Below are positions 62,348 through 64,000 of a DNA stretch of 64,000 nt, one piece after another; the first letter of the stretch is position 1; every line of letters starts with the position of its first letter. Location: assembly GCA_964507405.1 (NCBI GenBank), contig CAZDPJ010000002.1:37822-101821 (forward strand), given 5' to 3'. The translations under genes and the position numbers were made by a program. The notes beneath the pieces are model-generated. The model worked only from the letters and a program-made list of their open reading frames with translations, was not told where the DNA came from and did no database searches. This DNA is from UMGS75 sp964507405 (GTDB lineage: Bacteria > Bacillota_I > Bacilli_A > ML615J-28 > CAG-313).

Positions 62348-63151
62348 ATGAAAAAAATATTAGTAGTTTTTTTAAGTTTTATTTTAATAATTTCTTTTTC
62401 TGGATGTATTGACAAAGATAATGAACTAAACTATCGGGAAAAATATTATCAAGAAAACTTTGAACCATTAAAAGACCTTGATCTATTTATTTCAGAATAT
62501 AATAAAAAACATCCTAATGGTTATGATTTAGGAGTGAAGTGGTGTGAATATCATAGTGTAAAAGTAACTGAAGCAGATTATGATTCTGAATATACAATTA
62601 CTATTGGTAAAATTGAACTTGACTTTAATGAAAATGAATTAGATGGTAAAAGTAGAAAATTTAATATTAAAACAAAGAAAGTAATTAATGAAGAAACAAT
62701 TACATATACAAATATTAAATCATTTTGTGATGGGAAATATTGTGAAAAAATAGAAGAAAATGGTAAATATAATAGCATATATAATCCTAGAACACGGAAT
62801 GCAATAGAAATTAAATTTCCTTTTTTAAATTCAATATTTAATCTTCACTCACTAATTAATAATGTAGATAATGGGTATGATATAACTGTATATAATCAAA
62901 ATATTACTTTTACTAAAAGTGAAGAAATTGATAATTTAGGAAGAAAGACATCTATTTATCAATATTATTTTGATAAAAATTATAATTTTATTACGGCTAG
63001 ATTATTAGTTACAATGACATATTTTGAGAATACATCATTAAAGAATTATTCAGCTTCATATTCATTAAAATTTTGTGATGAAGAAAATATTGATAAAGAG
63101 CGTTTTAATGGAACTAAAGGCGAAGATATTTATGAAATCATTTTTGAATAA
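62348..63151 (+). CDS. Lipoprotein, tandem paralogue 2 (unknown)
   Basis: A 267-residue lipoprotein starting at ATG 62348 (MKKILVVFLSFILIISFSGC), behind GGTGAT; the ATG at 62336 is in frame but lies inside the previous gene ahead of that site. Lipobox FSGC|I. It is a paralogue of the preceding protein (shared EYN-x2-HP-x-G and KWCE motifs, same strand order). The two diverged well before now. No function can be assigned. The terminator at its end is shared with the convergent regulator gene. Confidence 0.75.
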   Translation: MKKILVVFLSFILIISFSGCIDKDNELNYREKYYQENFEPLKDLDLFISEYNKKHPNGYDLGVKWCEYHSVKVTEADYDSEYTITIGKIELDFNENELDGKSRKFNIKTKKVINEETITYTNIKSFCDGKYCEKIEENGKYNSIYNPRTRNAIEIKFPFLNSIFNLHSLINNVDNGYDITVYNQNITFTKSEEIDNLGRKTSIYQYYFDKNYNFITARLLVTMTYFENTSLKNYSASYSLKFCDEENIDKERFNGTKGEDIYEIIFE

Positions 63152-63152
63152 A

Positions 63153-63187
63153 AAAATGGGTAAGTTTTAAACTTACTCATTTTGTTT
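63153..63187. terminator. Bidirectional terminator between the lipoproteins and the XRE regulator
   Basis: AAAATGGGTAAGTTT (63153-63167) pairs with AAACTTACTCATTTT (63169-63183) with one G-T pair. It is flanked by an A run on the left and T-rich sequence on the right, so it can serve both converging units. Confidence 0.75.
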
Positions 63188-63853
63188 TGGTTTTTGTAAT
63201 TTAATTAGTTGATACCAAATAGGAATGAAGAAGAAGATAACCCAACCTGGATGCCACCATGAAAAATTAAAAGTGTCAGGATAAATACTTGTTAACATAC
63301 CTAGTGATAAATAAACAAATAATATTAGGCAAGTAATATTAAATTTCTTTAATCTTTTGTATTTGATTGTTCTTATTAATGAATCAAATACTGGAATAGT
63401 TAAAAATAAAGTCCAACATACTGACCACGTAGATGAACTGATGAAACCAAGAACTAAAAACGCAACAATAACTAATAATATATATACACTAGTTAAAATA
63501 GAAATGATTTGAGATTCTGGATTTTCAACAACTATATGTTTTTTTTCTTCTTTGTTTTTGGTATTAATGTGGATTCCTTCTTTAAAACTAATTCTTACTT
63601 CATCTTCATCATCAGTAATATGAATTTCATCTTTACCAATATTGATTGTTGGTTCATTTTCTACTAAATCATCTAAAGATATATTATAATAATTTGATAT
63701 TTTAATTAGTTCATCTATTGATGGTGTTAGTTCATCATTTTCCCAACTAATGATTGTATTTAGGTCAATGTTTAAAGCATCAGCTAGTTCTTTTTGAGTT
63801 AAATTATGTTTAAGTCTTAATGTAGTTAAACGAGTGGATAATTTTGTTTTCAA
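63173..63853 (-). CDS. XRE-family HTH regulator with membrane segments
   Basis: A 226-residue protein on the minus strand. An N-terminal helix-turn-helix (TTLRLKHNLTQKELADALNIDLNTIISWENDELTPSIDELIKISNYYNISLDDLVEN) is followed by an acidic linker and about four hydrophobic membrane helices in the C-terminal half, ending in a basic tail. I start it at TTG 63853, which lies behind AAGGTGAT; the ATG at 63910 falls on the -35 box and would not be transcribed. It is the second membrane-tethered XRE protein of the window, with the one at 1136. Convergence on the tandem lipoproteins suggests, but does not show, that it controls them. Confidence 0.8.
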   Translation of the reverse strand: MKTKLSTRLTTLRLKHNLTQKELADALNIDLNTIISWENDELTPSIDELIKISNYYNISLDDLVENEPTINIGKDEIHITDDEDEVRISFKEGIHINTKNKEEKKHIVVENPESQIISILTSVYILLVIVAFLVLGFISSSTWSVCWTLFLTIPVFDSLIRTIKYKRLKKFNITCLILFVYLSLGMLTSIYPDTFNFSWWHPGWVIFFFIPIWYQLIKLQKPKQNE

Positions 63854-63880
63854 TTTAATCACCTTCAAATCCTTTTTAAA

Positions 63881-63910
63881 TATTTTAGCATATTTTTTAT
63901 TTTTATTCAA
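63881..63910 (-). promoter_or_regulatory. Promoter of the XRE regulator (minus strand)
   Basis: On the minus strand TTGAAT (plus 63905-63910), 18-base spacer, extended -10 TGCTAAAAT (TAAAAT at plus 63881-63886). Confidence 0.45.
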
Positions 63911-63975
63911 GTTTAAAAGATGAAAAATTATTAATATCTAATATTAGGTGAATTGTAATATCAAATGCAACAAAT

Positions 63976-63998
63976 AAAAAACTGGAAATTAACCCAGT
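63976..63998 (-). terminator. Possible minus-strand terminator of a gene beyond the right edge
   Basis: ACTGG (63981-63985) and CCAGT (63994-63998) form a five-base stem with an A run on the left that would read as T on the minus strand. It would end a minus-strand gene lying outside the window; the rest of 63911-63975 shows nothing. Confidence 0.35.
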
Positions 63999-64000
63999 AA

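Overview
The window is a chromosomal segment of an extremely AT-rich, spore-forming member of the Bacillota, read with the standard genetic code (TGG encodes conserved tryptophans and TGA ends genes such as the MarR regulator). The core genes (comEC, rpsT, holA, gpr, pgsA, recA, recU, rny, ymdB, spoVS, miaB, cotE) follow the Bacillus chromosome order in pieces. Gene content (BspA-type leucine-rich repeats, InlB B-repeats, huge lipoproteins) and base composition suggest an uncultured, probably gut-associated Bacilli lineage close to Erysipelotrichia/RF39/RFN20. That placement is inference; no rRNA is present. No tRNA, rRNA, CRISPR array, insertion sequence or prophage was seen.

Region 1 (0-16.8 kb): the end of comEC, an XRE/DUF4097 membrane regulator whose start is out of frame with its best ribosome-binding site, rpsT, an orphan sensor kinase followed by a large carbohydrate-binding lipoprotein, then a galU-marR-glycosyltransferase-acyltransferase operon that looks like glycolipid or lipoteichoic-acid-anchor synthesis, with a palindrome over its transcription start. 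A heterodimeric ABC exporter follows, then holA on the minus strand, then the spore protease gene gpr.

Region 2 (16.8-29.9 kb): housekeeping and sporulation. pgsA-recA, upp, recU (minus), rny-ymdB-spoVS, an acetyltransferase and miaB, then a compact coat-like cluster (unknown 165-aa secreted protein, CotE, and a LysM protein with a tyrosine/proline-rich tail), and two tandem MgtE magnesium transporters overlapping by one base.

Region 3 (30.0-61.3 kb): about 31 kb of co-directional, tightly packed genes behind one recognisable promoter, with no convincing internal terminator. It encodes an oligopeptide ABC importer (binding protein with a large insertion, OppB, OppC, OppD, OppF, plus two extra small membrane proteins), a 2539-residue subtilisin-like protease fused to leucine-rich repeats, and five further membrane-anchored exoproteins of 184 to 1588 residues made of Ig-like, OB-like and InlB-type repeats. 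The simplest reading is a surface machine that binds and cuts host or dietary protein and imports the peptides. This is the best candidate in the window for an undescribed system.

Region 4 (61.3-64 kb): two tandem paralogous lipoproteins driven by a promoter whose -35 region lies inside a run of 23 T residues, which suggests on/off switching by tract-length change. A convergent XRE-family membrane regulator ends the window.
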